A stretch of DNA of 64,000 nt from Pseudomonadota bacterium (GCA_022572885.1 JACZVC010000007.1:40340-104339); one strand, 5' to 3'; shown: positions 30,187 through 41,563, numbered from the stretch's first letter. The notes: a model not told the origin generated them from the sequence alone. Made by a program: numbers and translations.

Positions 30187-31444
30187 GATAGGTCACCCTG
30201 TCCGGCACCGGTTTGGTCCGGTCCCAACGCGTGTAAAACGGCATCAGCAGGAAAAACAGGAAATAGATCGTTGCGAAGATTCTCGCAGCCAAGGTGAATG
30301 TCGCCGACACCGGCTGCATGCCAAGGTAGCCCAGCGCCACAAAACTGATGGCAAACAAGGTCACTGCAAGCTTGAAGATCCAGCCGCGATAACGAATGGA
30401 TCTGACCGGCGAGCGATCGAGCCAGGGCAGGATAAACAGCACCACGATCGCAGCGCCCATCAACAGCACGCCCAGCAGCTTGTCCGGCACGGCTCGCAAA
30501 ATGGCGTAAAACGGCGTGAAATACCAGACCGGCGCGATGCGCTCGGGGGTTTTCAGGCTGTTGGCCGGTTCAAAGTTGGCATGCTCGAGGAAATAGCCGC
30601 CCATTTCCGGCGCGAAAAAAACCACGGCGGAAAACAGCATCAAAAAGACCGCTACGCCCATGATGTCCTTGACCGTGTAGTACGGGTGAAACGGAATGCC
30701 GTCGCGCGGGATACCCTTGGCGTCCTTGTTCTCCTTGATCTCGATACCATCGGGGTTGTTCGAACCGACTTCATGCAGCGCCAGGATATGCGCGATGACC
30801 AGGAAAACCAGGGCAAATGGTACGGCAATGACATGCAGGGCAAAGAATCGGTTCAGCGTTATGTCGGAGATAAAATAATCTCCGCGCACCCATTCCACCA
30901 ATGCTTCGCCAATACCAAACGGTATTGCGCCAAACAGCGAAACGATGACCTGCGCACCCCAGTAGGACATCTGCCCCCACGGCAACAGATAGCCAAAAAA
31001 GGCCTCGGCCATCAGCGCGACGTAGATCAGCATGCCAAACAACCAGAGCAACTCACGCGGTTTTTTGTACGAGCCATAAAGCACGGCGCGAAACATGTGC
31101 AAATAGACCACGATAAAGATTGCCGATGCTCCGGTTGAGTGCATATAGCGAATCAGCCAGCCCCAGTTTACATCACGCATAATGTATTCCACCGAAGCAA
31201 AGGCTTCGGCGGCGGAAGGCTTGTAGCTCATCGTCAGAAAAATGCCGGTGACAATCTGCAGCACCAGCACCAGCATCGCCAGTGATCCAAAGTAGTACCA
31301 GAAATTGAAATTTTTTGGTGCATAATATTCGGAGATATGCTCACGCCACATCTTGCTGAGCGGAAAACGTGCGTCGATCCAGACCAACAGTGCCTGCATG
31401 CGTTCGGTCACCCGCTCGAGCGCAGGGGTCCGCTCCGATTTCAT
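30179..31444 (-). CDS. petB: Cytochrome b of the bc1 complex
   Basis: The membrane core subunit, with two b-haems and the Qo and Qi quinol sites. The 421 residues give eight or nine membrane helices. Haem ligands lie in RYMHSTGASAIFIVVYLHMFRAVL and in the paired FALHVIAVPFALVFLVIAHI. The Qo motif PEMGGYFLEH replaces the more usual PEWY region sequence, which may reflect lineage variation. It overlaps petA by 4 bases. Confidence 0.96.
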   Translation of the reverse strand: MKSERTPALERVTERMQALLVWIDARFPLSKMWREHISEYYAPKNFNFWYYFGSLAMLVLVLQIVTGIFLTMSYKPSAAEAFASVEYIMRDVNWGWLIRYMHSTGASAIFIVVYLHMFRAVLYGSYKKPRELLWLFGMLIYVALMAEAFFGYLLPWGQMSYWGAQVIVSLFGAIPFGIGEALVEWVRGDYFISDITLNRFFALHVIAVPFALVFLVIAHILALHEVGSNNPDGIEIKENKDAKGIPRDGIPFHPYYTVKDIMGVAVFLMLFSAVVFFAPEMGGYFLEHANFEPANSLKTPERIAPVWYFTPFYAILRAVPDKLLGVLLMGAAIVVLFILPWLDRSPVRSIRYRGWIFKLAVTLFAISFVALGYLGMQPVSATFTLAARIFATIYFLFFLLMPFYTRWDRTKPVPDRVTYHG

Positions 31445-32034
31445 GCCGCTACCCCGCTATCGGTGCCGATCAGGATGGTCGCGTCGCCGATATAACGATG
31501 TGGCGGAACAACCAGGTTGGTTGGCGCCGGCACGCCCTTGTAGACACGGCCGGACAGATCAAACTTCGAACCATGGCAGGGGCAGAAGAATCCACCCAGC
31601 CAGCCGGGACCCACTGCGGGATCGTTCGGCTGGAATTTCTCCAGCGGCGCACACCCAAGATGAGTACAGACGCCCTCTAGTACCAGGAATTCGGATCTGA
31701 TTGAGCGTTGCTGATTGGCTGCATAAGCAGGCTGCTGAGGCTTGTTCGAAAACGGATCGCGAAGCTGATCCTCGATCTTGTCGAGAGTCGCAAGCATTTG
31801 TGGCGTTCGGTGCAACACCCAAACCGCTTTGCCACGCCATTTAATCGCCACCATGGAACCCGGGTCAATTTTCGAAATATCGACTTCGATCGGTGCTCCT
31901 GCCGCCTGCGCCCTGGCGCTGGGCTGCCAGCTGGAAATAAATGGCACGGTCGCCAGCACAGCACCGACGGTACCTGTCAATGTCGTGGCCACGATCAAAA
32001 AATGACGTCTGCTGAGGTCAACGTCACTACTCAT
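31441..32034 (-). CDS. petA: Rieske iron-sulfur protein of the bc1 complex
   Basis: 2Fe-2S subunit that takes electrons from quinol at the Qo site. The N-terminus SRRHFLIVATTLTGTVGAVLATVPF is a twin-arginine signal-anchor, consistent with Tat export of the folded cluster domain. Cluster motifs are CTHLGC and CPCHGS. It has 197 residues and is the first gene of petABC-sspAB. Confidence 0.97.
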   Translation of the reverse strand: MSSDVDLSRRHFLIVATTLTGTVGAVLATVPFISSWQPSARAQAAGAPIEVDISKIDPGSMVAIKWRGKAVWVLHRTPQMLATLDKIEDQLRDPFSNKPQQPAYAANQQRSIRSEFLVLEGVCTHLGCAPLEKFQPNDPAVGPGWLGGFFCPCHGSKFDLSGRVYKGVPAPTNLVVPPHRYIGDATILIGTDSGVAA

Positions 32035-32126
32035 GCGTGCAACTCCCTTTGTTTGGCGCCTGGCTTTATTTGATTTCCGACTGTCCGCAGGCAGGTTTGT
32101 ACGGCCCGGGTTTTTTCGGCTCGCGC

Positions 32127-32155
32127 ATTATACACTGGCTGTCAATAGCTGACGA
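32127..32155 (-). promoter_or_regulatory. Candidate promoter of the petABC-sspAB operon
   Basis: On the minus strand a perfect TATAAT (32132-32127) stands 17 bases after TCGTCA (32155-32150), which matches the -35 consensus at four of six positions. It lies in the petA-degS divergent gap, about 95 bases before petA. Confidence 0.45.
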
Positions 32156-32204
32156 TGCATCACCATGCAATACTCGATGCAGATTAATAAGGCCCCGGAC
32201 GGAC

Positions 32205-33331
32205 ATGGACCTGATGAACAGACGATGGACAAAACACGCGGTCTTTCTGGCTGAATCCATAATACTTGGGCTGGCAATCGCGTTCATCCTGGTCTGGTTC
32301 AGGCCGGATTTGTTGCGGGCTCCGGGGCAGGGGTACGGGTCCGACCGGCCCGGTGTCGAGCAGAATTCTTTTGCCGATGGTATTTCCACATCGATACCCT
32401 CGGTCGTTAATGTCTATACGATACGCGTGGTCAGCCGAACCGATCGCCAGGACGTCGTCGGCAGAATTCTCGGCAGCAGCGGAGCCGGCAATCTCGAGCG
32501 GCCGCAGCGCAGCCTGGGATCAGGCGTCATTATTCGCAGCGACGGATATATCGTCACCAACTATCATGTCATTGAGAATGCCGATGAGATCAGCGTTCAG
32601 ATGCTCGATGGACGCGAAGAAAAAGCCGTTCTGGTCGGCACAGATATCGACACTGACCTGGCTTTGTTGAAAATACCGCTGACTGGTCTGCCGTCGATTC
32701 CACTTGGCCGGTCAGACCAGCTAAAGGTTGGCGATGTGGTGTTGGCGATCGGCAACCCCTATGGTCTAGGGCATACCGTTACCCAGGGCATTATCAGCGC
32801 TACCGGCCGCGCCCAGCTCGGCCTGTTTACCTTCGAGAATTTTATTCAGACCGATGCGGCAATCAATCAGGGCAATTCCGGCGGCGCACTCGTAAACACC
32901 AATGGCGAACTGGTTGGTATCAATACAGCGGTGCTGTCGGCAGGCCTGATGCCGGATGGCATCGGTTTTTCCATACCCGTCAACCTGGTTCGCGGCGTGA
33001 GCCGGCAACTCATCGAAAACGGTCGCGTCATTCGCGGATGGCTGGGCGTTTCACCGCAAAACCTCAGCCCGCAGCGAGCCGCAGAACTGGGCATCCCCGA
33101 CACCACTGGTATCGAGCTATACGAAGTTGCCGGTGATGGGCCGGGATTCCGCGCCGGCTTACGGCCCGGGGACATTATTACCCATATCGACGGCGCTGCA
33201 ATTGCGCTATCGCGGGAAGCGCTGAACCTGGTCGCCGGGCTTAGCCCGGAATCTGTGATAAGGATCGACGGGATCAGGGATGGGCGCGACTTTCAGATTC
33301 AGGCGAAGATCGAAGAAAGACCACCACTGCC

Positions 33332-33335
<4 letters not shown>
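32205..33335 (+). CDS. degS: Membrane-anchored serine protease DegS (HtrA family)
   Basis: Periplasmic site-1 protease of the sigma-E envelope stress pathway. From ATG 32205 (a second ATG is at 32214) it has 376 residues: a membrane anchor at about 12-32, a trypsin-like domain with H121 (TNYHVIEN), D151 (DTDLALL) and S225 (GNSGGAL), and a single PDZ domain from about 270. One PDZ and the N-terminal anchor favour DegS over DegP/DegQ. It converges with murA; both stop codons lie in one hairpin. Confidence 0.9.
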
Positions 33336-34873
<1,538 letters not shown>

Positions 34874-35060
34874 GATTAACCTTTTATAGCCCCGCAGCCG
34901 CACGTCCCCATACCTGAATGGTGGTTAGGCACAGAATGGGGAGTCGAATGTTAAAGAAAAAATCACCGACGAACAGTTGCCCCAAACCATATTTATCGTG
35001 CCCGCGTGACCTGGGTCAGTGTATCATTGATGGCTTTCGCGCAAGAAACAGACACCGTAA

Positions 35061-36029
35061 ATGCTATTACTTGTCATTACTATTTTAGCCGGATTTATGC
35101 TGCTGGTCTGGGGAGCAGATCGTTTTGTCCTCGGAGCAGGGGCAATGGCACGAAATTTCGGCGTGTCCCCATTGCTAATCGGCCTGACCATCGTTGGCTT
35201 CGCCACCTCGGCGCCGGAAATTCTCGTGTCCACGATCGCCGCTCTCCGGGACAATACAGGTCTCGCCATCGGCAATGCGATCGGCTCCAATATCGCCAAT
35301 ATCGGCCTGGTCCTCGGCGCGACCGCCCTGACCCGGCCAATGAATATCCAGTCCGAAACCTTGCGTAGGGAAATTCCGGCGTTGCTGGCCGTCACCTTGC
35401 TCAGTGTCATGTTGTTTCTCGATGAATATCTCAGTCGCACCGATGGCTTCGTGCTGTTGCTGGGCCTGGGACTGCTGCTGCACTGGATGGCCAACCTGGG
35501 TTTTCGTTCGGCCGCGGGCGATCCGATGAGCGCCGAGTACGCAGCCGAGATTCGCTCCGACATGCGTACGCCGGTAGCGCTGGCCTGGTTTCTTCTGGGG
35601 CTTGCGGTCCTGCTCACCGGCGCCCAATTTCTGGTCTCGGGAGCCATTGAAATTGCCCATACCCTCGGCGTATCGGACTTGATTATCGGGCTGACCGTGG
35701 TTGCGGTCGGCACCAGCCTGCCGGAACTTGCCGTCTCCATCGTCGCCGCGATCAAAGGCGAGCACGACCTTGCCTTTGGCAATATTATCGGCTCGAACAT
35801 GTTTAACCTGCTGGCCGTGATCGGCGTGGCGGCGACCATCAGCCCTGTCGATATCGAGCCCTCTGTGTTGACCTTGCATATACCGGTGATGGTGGGTCTG
35901 ACCCTGGTAGTTTTCGCCATCGCGTACAATTTTGGCGGTCGCGGCCGGGTATACAGAGCGGAAGGATTTCTTTTGCTGATGTCGTTTATCGTCTATCAGA
36001 CCTACGTCATCAATGGGGCTATAGGCTGA
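35061..36029 (+). CDS. yrbG: CaCA-family calcium/sodium antiporter (YrbG type)
   Basis: A 322-residue inner-membrane exchanger with about ten helices in two inverted halves. The alpha repeats are GLTIVGFATSAPEILVS with GNAIGSNIANIGLVLG, and GLTVVAVGTSLPELAVS with GNIIGSNMFNLLAV. It lies upstream of kdsD exactly as yrbG does in E. coli. The transported ion pair is inferred from the family. Confidence 0.92.
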   Translation: MLLLVITILAGFMLLVWGADRFVLGAGAMARNFGVSPLLIGLTIVGFATSAPEILVSTIAALRDNTGLAIGNAIGSNIANIGLVLGATALTRPMNIQSETLRREIPALLAVTLLSVMLFLDEYLSRTDGFVLLLGLGLLLHWMANLGFRSAAGDPMSAEYAAEIRSDMRTPVALAWFLLGLAVLLTGAQFLVSGAIEIAHTLGVSDLIIGLTVVAVGTSLPELAVSIVAAIKGEHDLAFGNIIGSNMFNLLAVIGVAATISPVDIEPSVLTLHIPVMVGLTLVVFAIAYNFGGRGRVYRAEGFLLLMSFIVYQTYVINGAIG

Positions 36030-36059
36030 GTTCGCAGTGTGCGACAGTCTGAATGAATC

Positions 36060-37040
36060 ATGTCAACAATAGATAAAGACAAAGTGCAATCGCTGGCTCG
36101 CAAGGTGCTGACCACGGAAGCGCAGGCCGTGACTGCGCTGGCGGACCGGATCGATGATAAGTTCTCCACAGCATGCCAACTTTGCATCGACTGCCGCGGG
36201 CGCATCGTCGTGACCGGGATGGGCAAGTCCGGCCATATCGGCAACAAGATCGCAGCTACGCTGGCCAGCACCGGCAGCCCTGCATTTTTCGTTCATTCCG
36301 GTGAGGCCAGTCATGGCGACCTGGGCATGATTACCGGCGAAGACCTGGTGCTGGCCGTATCGAATTCCGGCGAGACCAAAGAAATTATTACTATCCTGCC
36401 GCTGATCAAGCGGCTCGCCGTACGGTTGATAACGCTGACTGGCAACCCCGACTCGACGCTGGCAAGAACCGCTGACGTCAACCTCGATGTCAGTGTCGCC
36501 GAAGAGGCCTGCCCGATGAACCTGGCGCCGACGGCGAGCACGACGGCGACACTGGCGATGGGGGATGCCCTGGCCGTGGCGTTGCTCGAGTCGAGGGGCT
36601 TTACCGAAGAGGATTTTGCGCGCTCGCACCCGGGCGGGACCCTGGGCCGACGCCTGTTGCTGCATGTCGACGAATTAATGCATACCGGCGAATCGATACC
36701 CAGGGTGGCCATCGGTACGCCATTGAGCGAGGGCCTGCTTGAAATGAGCCGCAAAGGACTGGGCATGACGGCGATCGTAGATAAAGACGGGAAACTGGCC
36801 GGCGTGTTCACCGATGGCGACCTGAGGCGCAGCCTGGACAATGCTGTCGATATTCACACGACCCGGATCGAACAGGTCATGACCAAAAACGGCAAGACAG
36901 TGCGCGCTGACATGCTGGCGGCGGAAGCCGTCCAACTGCTGGATACCCATAAAATTACCGCCCTGATCGTCGTCGACGAAAACGACAAGGTGATCGGTGC
37001 AATGAACATTCACGACTTGTTGCGCGCGGGGATAATGTAG
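36060..37040 (+). CDS. kdsD: Arabinose-5-phosphate isomerase
   Basis: Converts ribulose-5-phosphate to arabinose-5-phosphate for Kdo synthesis. The 326 residues contain an SIS domain (VVTGMGKSGHIGNKIAATLASTG, SNSGETKEI, then SHPGGTLGRRLL) and two CBS domains, the second ending ALIVVDENDKVIGAMNIHDLLRAGI. It is 4 bases before kdsC. Confidence 0.97.
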   Translation: MSTIDKDKVQSLARKVLTTEAQAVTALADRIDDKFSTACQLCIDCRGRIVVTGMGKSGHIGNKIAATLASTGSPAFFVHSGEASHGDLGMITGEDLVLAVSNSGETKEIITILPLIKRLAVRLITLTGNPDSTLARTADVNLDVSVAEEACPMNLAPTASTTATLAMGDALAVALLESRGFTEEDFARSHPGGTLGRRLLLHVDELMHTGESIPRVAIGTPLSEGLLEMSRKGLGMTAIVDKDGKLAGVFTDGDLRRSLDNAVDIHTTRIEQVMTKNGKTVRADMLAAEAVQLLDTHKITALIVVDENDKVIGAMNIHDLLRAGIM

Positions 37041-37044
37041 CCTG

Positions 37045-37548
37045 GTGAATTCCGACCTAGAAAAACTGGCGGCATCCATTGAACTGCTGATTCTGGATGT
37101 TGATGGCGTGCTGACCGATGGACGTCTTTATTTTTCGGTTAATGGCGATGAAACCAAGACATTTCATGTGCGCGATGGCTATGGCATCAGAAAATTGCTG
37201 GCTGCGGGCGTCCAGGTCGCCGTCATCTCGGGTCGGCAGTCCGCTGCGGTCACTCGCCGTATGAACGAACTGGGTGTCAAATATGTCTACCAGGGTTGTA
37301 GCGACAAGCTCGCCACTTTGCGTGAACTACTAAAAGAACTGGGCCTGGGCAGCGATGTATGCGCATTCATGGGTGACGATATTCCCGACCTGGAAGCCAT
37401 GCAAGCGGTCGCCCTACCACTGTGTGTGGCCGATGCGCCCCCGAAGCTTTTAGCCTGTGCAAAATGGCAGAGTCAAACAAGTGGCGGCAATGGCGCGGTA
37501 CGCGAAGCCTGCGATCTGATCAGCGAAGCGCAAAAAAGATATCGTTAG
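37045..37548 (+). CDS. kdsC: Kdo-8-phosphate phosphatase
   Basis: HAD phosphatase that releases Kdo from Kdo-8-phosphate. The start is GTG at 37045; it has 167 residues. HAD motifs are the nucleophile in LDVDGVLTDGRLYF (D18, D20), VISGRQS, and MGDDIPDLEAM. The TAG stop is formed partly by the inserted element at 37548; without the element the codon would be TAA and would be followed directly by the lptC GTG. Confidence 0.96.
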   Translation: MNSDLEKLAASIELLILDVDGVLTDGRLYFSVNGDETKTFHVRDGYGIRKLLAAGVQVAVISGRQSAAVTRRMNELGVKYVYQGCSDKLATLRELLKELGLGSDVCAFMGDDIPDLEAMQAVALPLCVADAPPKLLACAKWQSQTSGGNGAVREACDLISEAQKRYR

Positions 37549-37708
37549 GGAAGCTCTGATCTACTCATGAACTCGTATCTTGCGCCCAAAATTTCCAGCT
37601 TCCGCGTTGCAAATCTTCGCAATAGCCTGCTATTACGTGCGATTCGCGCCTTGAATCTGAACATTTTGGACCACAATCTACTTCGCCCATGAATAGATCA
37701 GAGCTTCC
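37548..37708. mobile_element. MITE-like inverted-repeat element between kdsC and lptC
   Basis: The 161-base insert has 15-base perfect terminal repeats GGAAGCTCTGATCTA (37549-37563) and TAGATCAGAGCTTCC (37694-37708); similarity extends to about 21 bases with one mismatch. TA dinucleotides flank it (37546-37547 and 37709-37710), as for IS630/Tc1-type TA target duplication. It has no plausible ORF. Removing it with one TA gives ...CGT TAA GTG AAC..., a clean kdsC stop joined to the lptC start. It is probably moved in trans by a full-length relative not in this window. Confidence 0.75.
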
Positions 37709-37711
37709 TAA

Positions 37712-38269
37712 GTGAACTTCAGGGGAATCATTGCCTTCGTAATATTGCTTGCGGCGTTGGCAATCAGCCGCCAGTTTTTGGACCGCTCGCCGGTTTCCGA
37801 TGAACCGGAACAATCGGCAGCCCGCGCGGTTGCAGGTTACTACCTGACAGACGCTATACTCGTACAGAGTGACAGCCTGGGGAAACCGTTATACCGCCTG
37901 CAGGCAGACCGCATAGAACAGTTTCCAAACAGCAAACTGGTGCGCTTGAGCATGGTGCGGGTCAGCCACCCGGGGAGCGAGCAAAACCAGGGCTGGGAGC
38001 TGAGCGCAAACGAGGGAGAGATTATGGACGATGGCCGGAAAATCGTATTGCGAGACAACGTGCAGGCGCGTCAAAAAGGCGAAAAGGCCATGAGTCTGAT
38101 CAGGACGAGTGAACTGGTTTTCGACCCGGTCAATGCCATCGCCAGCACCGACGCCGAGGTAATTGTCGAGTTGGCTGGCTATCGGCTGACGGCAACCGGG
38201 ATGATCGCGGACTTGAAGGCCAACACAGTCGAGCTACAATCGGCAATCAATGCGCATTTTGAACCCTAA
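37712..38269 (+). CDS. lptC: LPS export protein LptC
   Basis: Bitopic inner-membrane component of the Lpt bridge that passes LPS from LptB2FG to LptA. It has 185 residues: a membrane helix at about 3-20 and a beta-jellyroll periplasmic domain (YYLTDAILVQSDSLGKPLYRLQADRIEQFP). The start is GTG at 37712, directly after the inserted element, so its ribosome-binding context is now element sequence and looks weak. It overlaps lptA by 20 bases. Confidence 0.93.
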   Translation: MNFRGIIAFVILLAALAISRQFLDRSPVSDEPEQSAARAVAGYYLTDAILVQSDSLGKPLYRLQADRIEQFPNSKLVRLSMVRVSHPGSEQNQGWELSANEGEIMDDGRKIVLRDNVQARQKGEKAMSLIRTSELVFDPVNAIASTDAEVIVELAGYRLTATGMIADLKANTVELQSAINAHFEP

Positions 38270-38900
38270 ATCCCGGCCTTTGCTGCTGTTTGCCCTGATT
38301 GCCTCCGCTGGCTATGGCCAGCAGATTCCGGAGGCTATAGACCTGCAAGCCGCATCTTCCACCTATGATCGTGAAACCGGCCACCTGGTTTTCAGGGAAG
38401 TCACCATCAGTCAGGGCGACATGAGCGTCAGCGCGAATCTGGCGGAGGCAACTGAACTGGAATTTGAAAATGCCGCCTGGATTTTCACCGGAAACGTGAA
38501 AATCAGGGCGGAAGAGGCGCTGATTTCCGGCGAAAAAGCTGTTATTAATTTCCAGGATCATCGCCTGGTTAGTGCCAGCATTAGCGGCCAGCCGGCAACC
38601 ATAAATTGGGAATCCAGTAAAAACGACGAGGCAATAACCGGCCAGGCCAATGAATTGATCTACAACCGCGAGTCCGGAACGCTGACTCTGACCGGCGACG
38701 CGGTGCTCAGTTCGGGGATCAGTGAAATCAGCGGCAGCACTCTGCTGTATGACTTTAACGCGGAACAAATTATTGCCGGGTCGCCGGATGACGAATCCCA
38801 GGGGGTCCGCATAACCATCACCCCTGAAGAGACCACCGACAAACAGTCGGCCAAAACCCGCCCTGCAGAGCCTGCTGCCGCGTCGGAGGATCAACCGTGA
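38250..38900 (+). CDS. lptA: LPS transport periplasmic protein LptA
   Basis: Periplasmic bridge protein with an OstA domain. The 216 residues begin with a signal peptide ([15 protein letters not shown]), then the beta-jellyroll with [37 protein letters not shown] and [21 protein letters not shown]. The C-terminal tail is acidic/proline-rich and longer than in E. coli LptA. It overlaps lptC and lptB. Confidence 0.93.
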   Translation: MRILNPKSRPLLLFALIASAGYGQQIPEAIDLQAASSTYDRETGHLVFREVTISQGDMSVSANLAEATELEFENAAWIFTGNVKIRAEEALISGEKAVINFQDHRLVSASISGQPATINWESSKNDEAITGQANELIYNRESGTLTLTGDAVLSSGISEISGSTLLYDFNAEQIIAGSPDDESQGVRITITPEETTDKQSAKTRPAEPAAASEDQP

Positions 38901-39622
38901 CCCATCTCGTGGCGACTGGCCTGACCAAAAGCTATCGCTCGCGTTGCGTCGTTGCCGACGTCTCGATGGAGGTGTCGGAAGGCGAGGTGGTCGGTTTGCT
39001 CGGACCGAACGGCGCTGGCAAGACCACGGCTTTTTACATGATCGTTGGTCTGATCCCCTGTGACCGCGGGCGCATCATGCTGGACGATACCGATTTGACC
39101 GGGTTGCCGTTGCACAAACGTGCGCAGCTTGGCCTGGGTTACCTGCCTCAGGAAGCTTCCATATTTCGCAAGCTGACGGTCGAGCAAAACATTAACGCGA
39201 TCCTCGAATTGCGCATGGATCTCGATCGAGCCAGCCGCGAATCGGAGCTGGAGGAATTACTGGAAGACTTGCATATCGCACCGGTCCGAAACTCGATGGG
39301 TATCAGCCTGTCGGGTGGCGAGCGCCGGCGCGTTGAAATTGCCCGCGCCCTGGCGGCGCGGCCCCGCTTCATATTGCTGGACGAGCCCTTCGCCGGCGTT
39401 GATCCGATCTCGGTTCTCGATATTCAAAGAGTGATTACCCAGTTGACCGAACGCAACATTGGCGTACTGATTACCGACCATAATGTGAGGGAGACACTGG
39501 GAATCTGCAAAAGAGCCTATATTCTGCATCAGGGGAAGGTCATCGCGGAGGGAGATACGGATGACATATTATCCAGCCGGGAAGTGCGTGAAGTATATTT
39601 GGGTGAATCGTTCCGCCTCTAG
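38897..39622 (+). CDS. lptB: LPS export ABC transporter ATPase LptB
   Basis: Cytoplasmic ATPase that powers LPS extraction with LptFG. The start is GTG at 38897, overlapping the lptA stop as GTGA; it has 241 residues. Walker A is GPNGAGKTT at 36-44, the signature [15 protein letters not shown], Walker [14 protein letters not shown] and the switch His in [10 protein letters not shown]. The final G of its TAG stop is the first base of the next inverted-repeat element. Confidence 0.98.
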   Translation: MTHLVATGLTKSYRSRCVVADVSMEVSEGEVVGLLGPNGAGKTTAFYMIVGLIPCDRGRIMLDDTDLTGLPLHKRAQLGLGYLPQEASIFRKLTVEQNINAILELRMDLDRASRESELEELLEDLHIAPVRNSMGISLSGGERRRVEIARALAARPRFILLDEPFAGVDPISVLDIQRVITQLTERNIGVLITDHNVRETLGICKRAYILHQGKVIAEGDTDDILSSREVREVYLGESFRL

Positions 39623-39763
39623 CAGGTTGTTGAAAACCCCTCAGGCGAGTGCAAGACCAGGTAAAAATTGGCGAACAAGCGGAGTGAACACGCCAGCAAG
39701 TGAGCGTTGTGAGCCGATTTTTAACGCCGGATTGTGCCGCATGAGGCTTTTTCAACGACCTGC
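39622..39763. mobile_element. MITE-like inverted-repeat element between lptB and rpoN
   Basis: This 142-base segment is bounded by GCAGGTTGTTGAAAA (39622-39636) and, in reverse complement, GCAGGTCGTTGAAAA (39763-39749); 18 of the 21 end bases match. It starts on the last base of the lptB stop codon. No transposase and no clear target duplication are visible. An apparent upstream extension of the rpoN frame is only element sequence. Confidence 0.65.
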
Positions 39764-39790
39764 CAGCCCGGCAAGGGGGCAACCCGGCTT

Positions 39791-41206
39791 ATGGTAAAGC
39801 TGTCTTTGCAATTGAGAATCAGCCAACAGCTGACCATGACTCCGCAGCTGCAGCAGGCGATACAGTTGCTGCAACTACCGGTGATGGAACTTCAGGCCAA
39901 GATCCGCGAAGCGCTGGAAAAGAACATCATGCTCGAAACCGGGGAGGATCCCGGAAGCACCACCGCGGAACCGGAGGAAACCAAGCCGGCAGCTCCTGCC
40001 GAGCCGGCCAGCCCGGATGTGGCAGTGGGTGAGTGGCGCGATGAAAACTACGTTGGCCCGGCCTCATCCAACTGGAACAGCGACGATTTTTTGCCCACAC
40101 CGGAAATCATCGACCGCAGCCAGGAAACGCTCGGTGAGCACCTGCTCTGGCAACTGGGACTGGAGCATTTATCGCCTGAACAACAAGCGATTGGCAGAAC
40201 CATCATCGATGCGATCGGCGACGATGGCTACCTGACCGAAACACTGGACGAAATAGAGCAAATTCTGCTTCCGGAAATCATTGCGGACGAGCAGGAACTG
40301 GAAAAAATACTGTGCCTGGTCCAGGGTTTTGACCCCGCCGGGATAGGCGCGAGGTCCGTAGAGGAATGCTTGCGCCTGCAACTCGACCAGTTCCGACCGG
40401 ACACACCCGGCCTGGAGCTCGCACACCGTTTGGTGGCGGAGCACCTCGACTTGGTGGCGTCACTGGATTTCGGCCGCCTGCGGCAAATGTTGCGGGTCAG
40501 CGAGGATCTTCTGGAAGACGCCCTGACTGCAGTCCGCGCCTGTCAGCCAAAACCCGGCTACGCGGTGCAAAGCACGATACCCCAATATATCGTCCCGGAT
40601 GTATTTGTCAGGAAACAGGACAATATCTGGCTGGTGGAAACCAACTCTGCCGTTTCCCCCAAACTGAGAGTCAATCAGACTTACGCCCGTTTGTTACGAG
40701 GCGGAAAAGATCATCAGGCGCTGAAAGCGCAACTTCAGGAAGCCCGCTGGCTGGTCAGGAGCCTCGAAATCAGGAATGAAACTCTACTCAAGGTTGCAAC
40801 GTCTATAATTGAGAGACAGACACCTTTTCTGGAGCATGGTGAGGAACATATGCAGCCCCTGATATTGAAAGACATTGCCCAGGCGGTAGAGATGCACGAG
40901 TCGACCATTTCCAGAGTTACCACCAACAAATATATGCACACGCCACGCGGTATTTTCGAGTTTCGTTTTTTCTTTTCGAGCCACCTGTCTGCGGATGACG
41001 GCGGTCAGCAGTCAGCGGTCTCGGTGCGCGCGAAAATCAAGAAACTGCTGGCATCGGAAAACAGGAACAAACCGCTCAGCGATAATAAGATTGCTAAGGT
41101 ATTGAATGAAGACGGTATCAACGTCGCGCGCAGAACAGTCACAAAATATCGCGAGGCGATGAATATTCCATCTTCAAGCGAACGCCGGCGAATGGCGTCT
41201 CGTTGA
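39791..41206 (+). CDS. rpoN: RNA polymerase sigma-54 factor
   Basis: Alternative sigma factor for -24/-12 promoters that need AAA+ activators. ATG at 39791 (MVKLSLQLRISQQL) gives 471 residues. Region I is Gln/Leu-rich (TMTPQLQQAIQLLQLPVMELQ), an acidic region II follows, and the core-binding and HTH regions lead to the RpoN box ARRTVTKYRE near the C-terminus. It is located lptB-rpoN-hpf-ptsN-rapZ, as in E. coli. Confidence 0.98.
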   Translation: MVKLSLQLRISQQLTMTPQLQQAIQLLQLPVMELQAKIREALEKNIMLETGEDPGSTTAEPEETKPAAPAEPASPDVAVGEWRDENYVGPASSNWNSDDFLPTPEIIDRSQETLGEHLLWQLGLEHLSPEQQAIGRTIIDAIGDDGYLTETLDEIEQILLPEIIADEQELEKILCLVQGFDPAGIGARSVEECLRLQLDQFRPDTPGLELAHRLVAEHLDLVASLDFGRLRQMLRVSEDLLEDALTAVRACQPKPGYAVQSTIPQYIVPDVFVRKQDNIWLVETNSAVSPKLRVNQTYARLLRGGKDHQALKAQLQEARWLVRSLEIRNETLLKVATSIIERQTPFLEHGEEHMQPLILKDIAQAVEMHESTISRVTTNKYMHTPRGIFEFRFFFSSHLSADDGGQQSAVSVRAKIKKLLASENRNKPLSDNKIAKVLNEDGINVARRTVTKYREAMNIPSSSERRRMASR

Positions 41207-41242
41207 ACTTACTGCTATGGGTTTTTTTGCAAGGAGCGAAGT

Positions 41243-41563
41243 ATGCAATTGTCGATTACAGGCCATCACATCAATATCACTCCCGCATTGCGCAATTACG
41301 TTGACAACAAACTGGAGCGGCTCGAACGTCATTTTGAAAATGTGACCGATGTACATTGTATTCTCAGCGTGGAAAAATTGCGCCACAAGGCGGAAGCAAC
41401 CGTCCAGGTCAGCGGTGCAACGCTGTTTGCGGACGAGGTGCAGGAAGATATGTATGCAGCCATCGACGGGTTGATCGACAAGCTCGACCGCCAGGTCAAA
41501 AAACACAAGGAAAAACTTCAGGATCATCACGCCAGAGATGCGCAGAAAACGCGCTATCTCTAG
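41243..41563 (+). CDS. hpf: Short ribosome hibernation promoting factor
   Basis: A 106-residue HPF/YfiA protein that binds the 30S decoding region and promotes 100S dimers together with RMF. Motifs include MQLSITGHHINITPALRNYVDNKL and FADEVQEDMYAAIDGLIDKLDRQVKKHKEK. The short form lacks the long-HPF dimerisation domain. Its TAG stop opens palindromic repeat B. Confidence 0.95.
   Translation: MQLSITGHHINITPALRNYVDNKLERLERHFENVTDVHCILSVEKLRHKAEATVQVSGATLFADEVQEDMYAAIDGLIDKLDRQVKKHKEKLQDHHARDAQKTRYL

Noticed and set aside
39734..39790. Upstream extension of the rpoN frame (start MPHEAF)
   Set aside because: These codons fall in the inverted-repeat element; RpoN proteins begin at the MVKLSLQLR equivalent.
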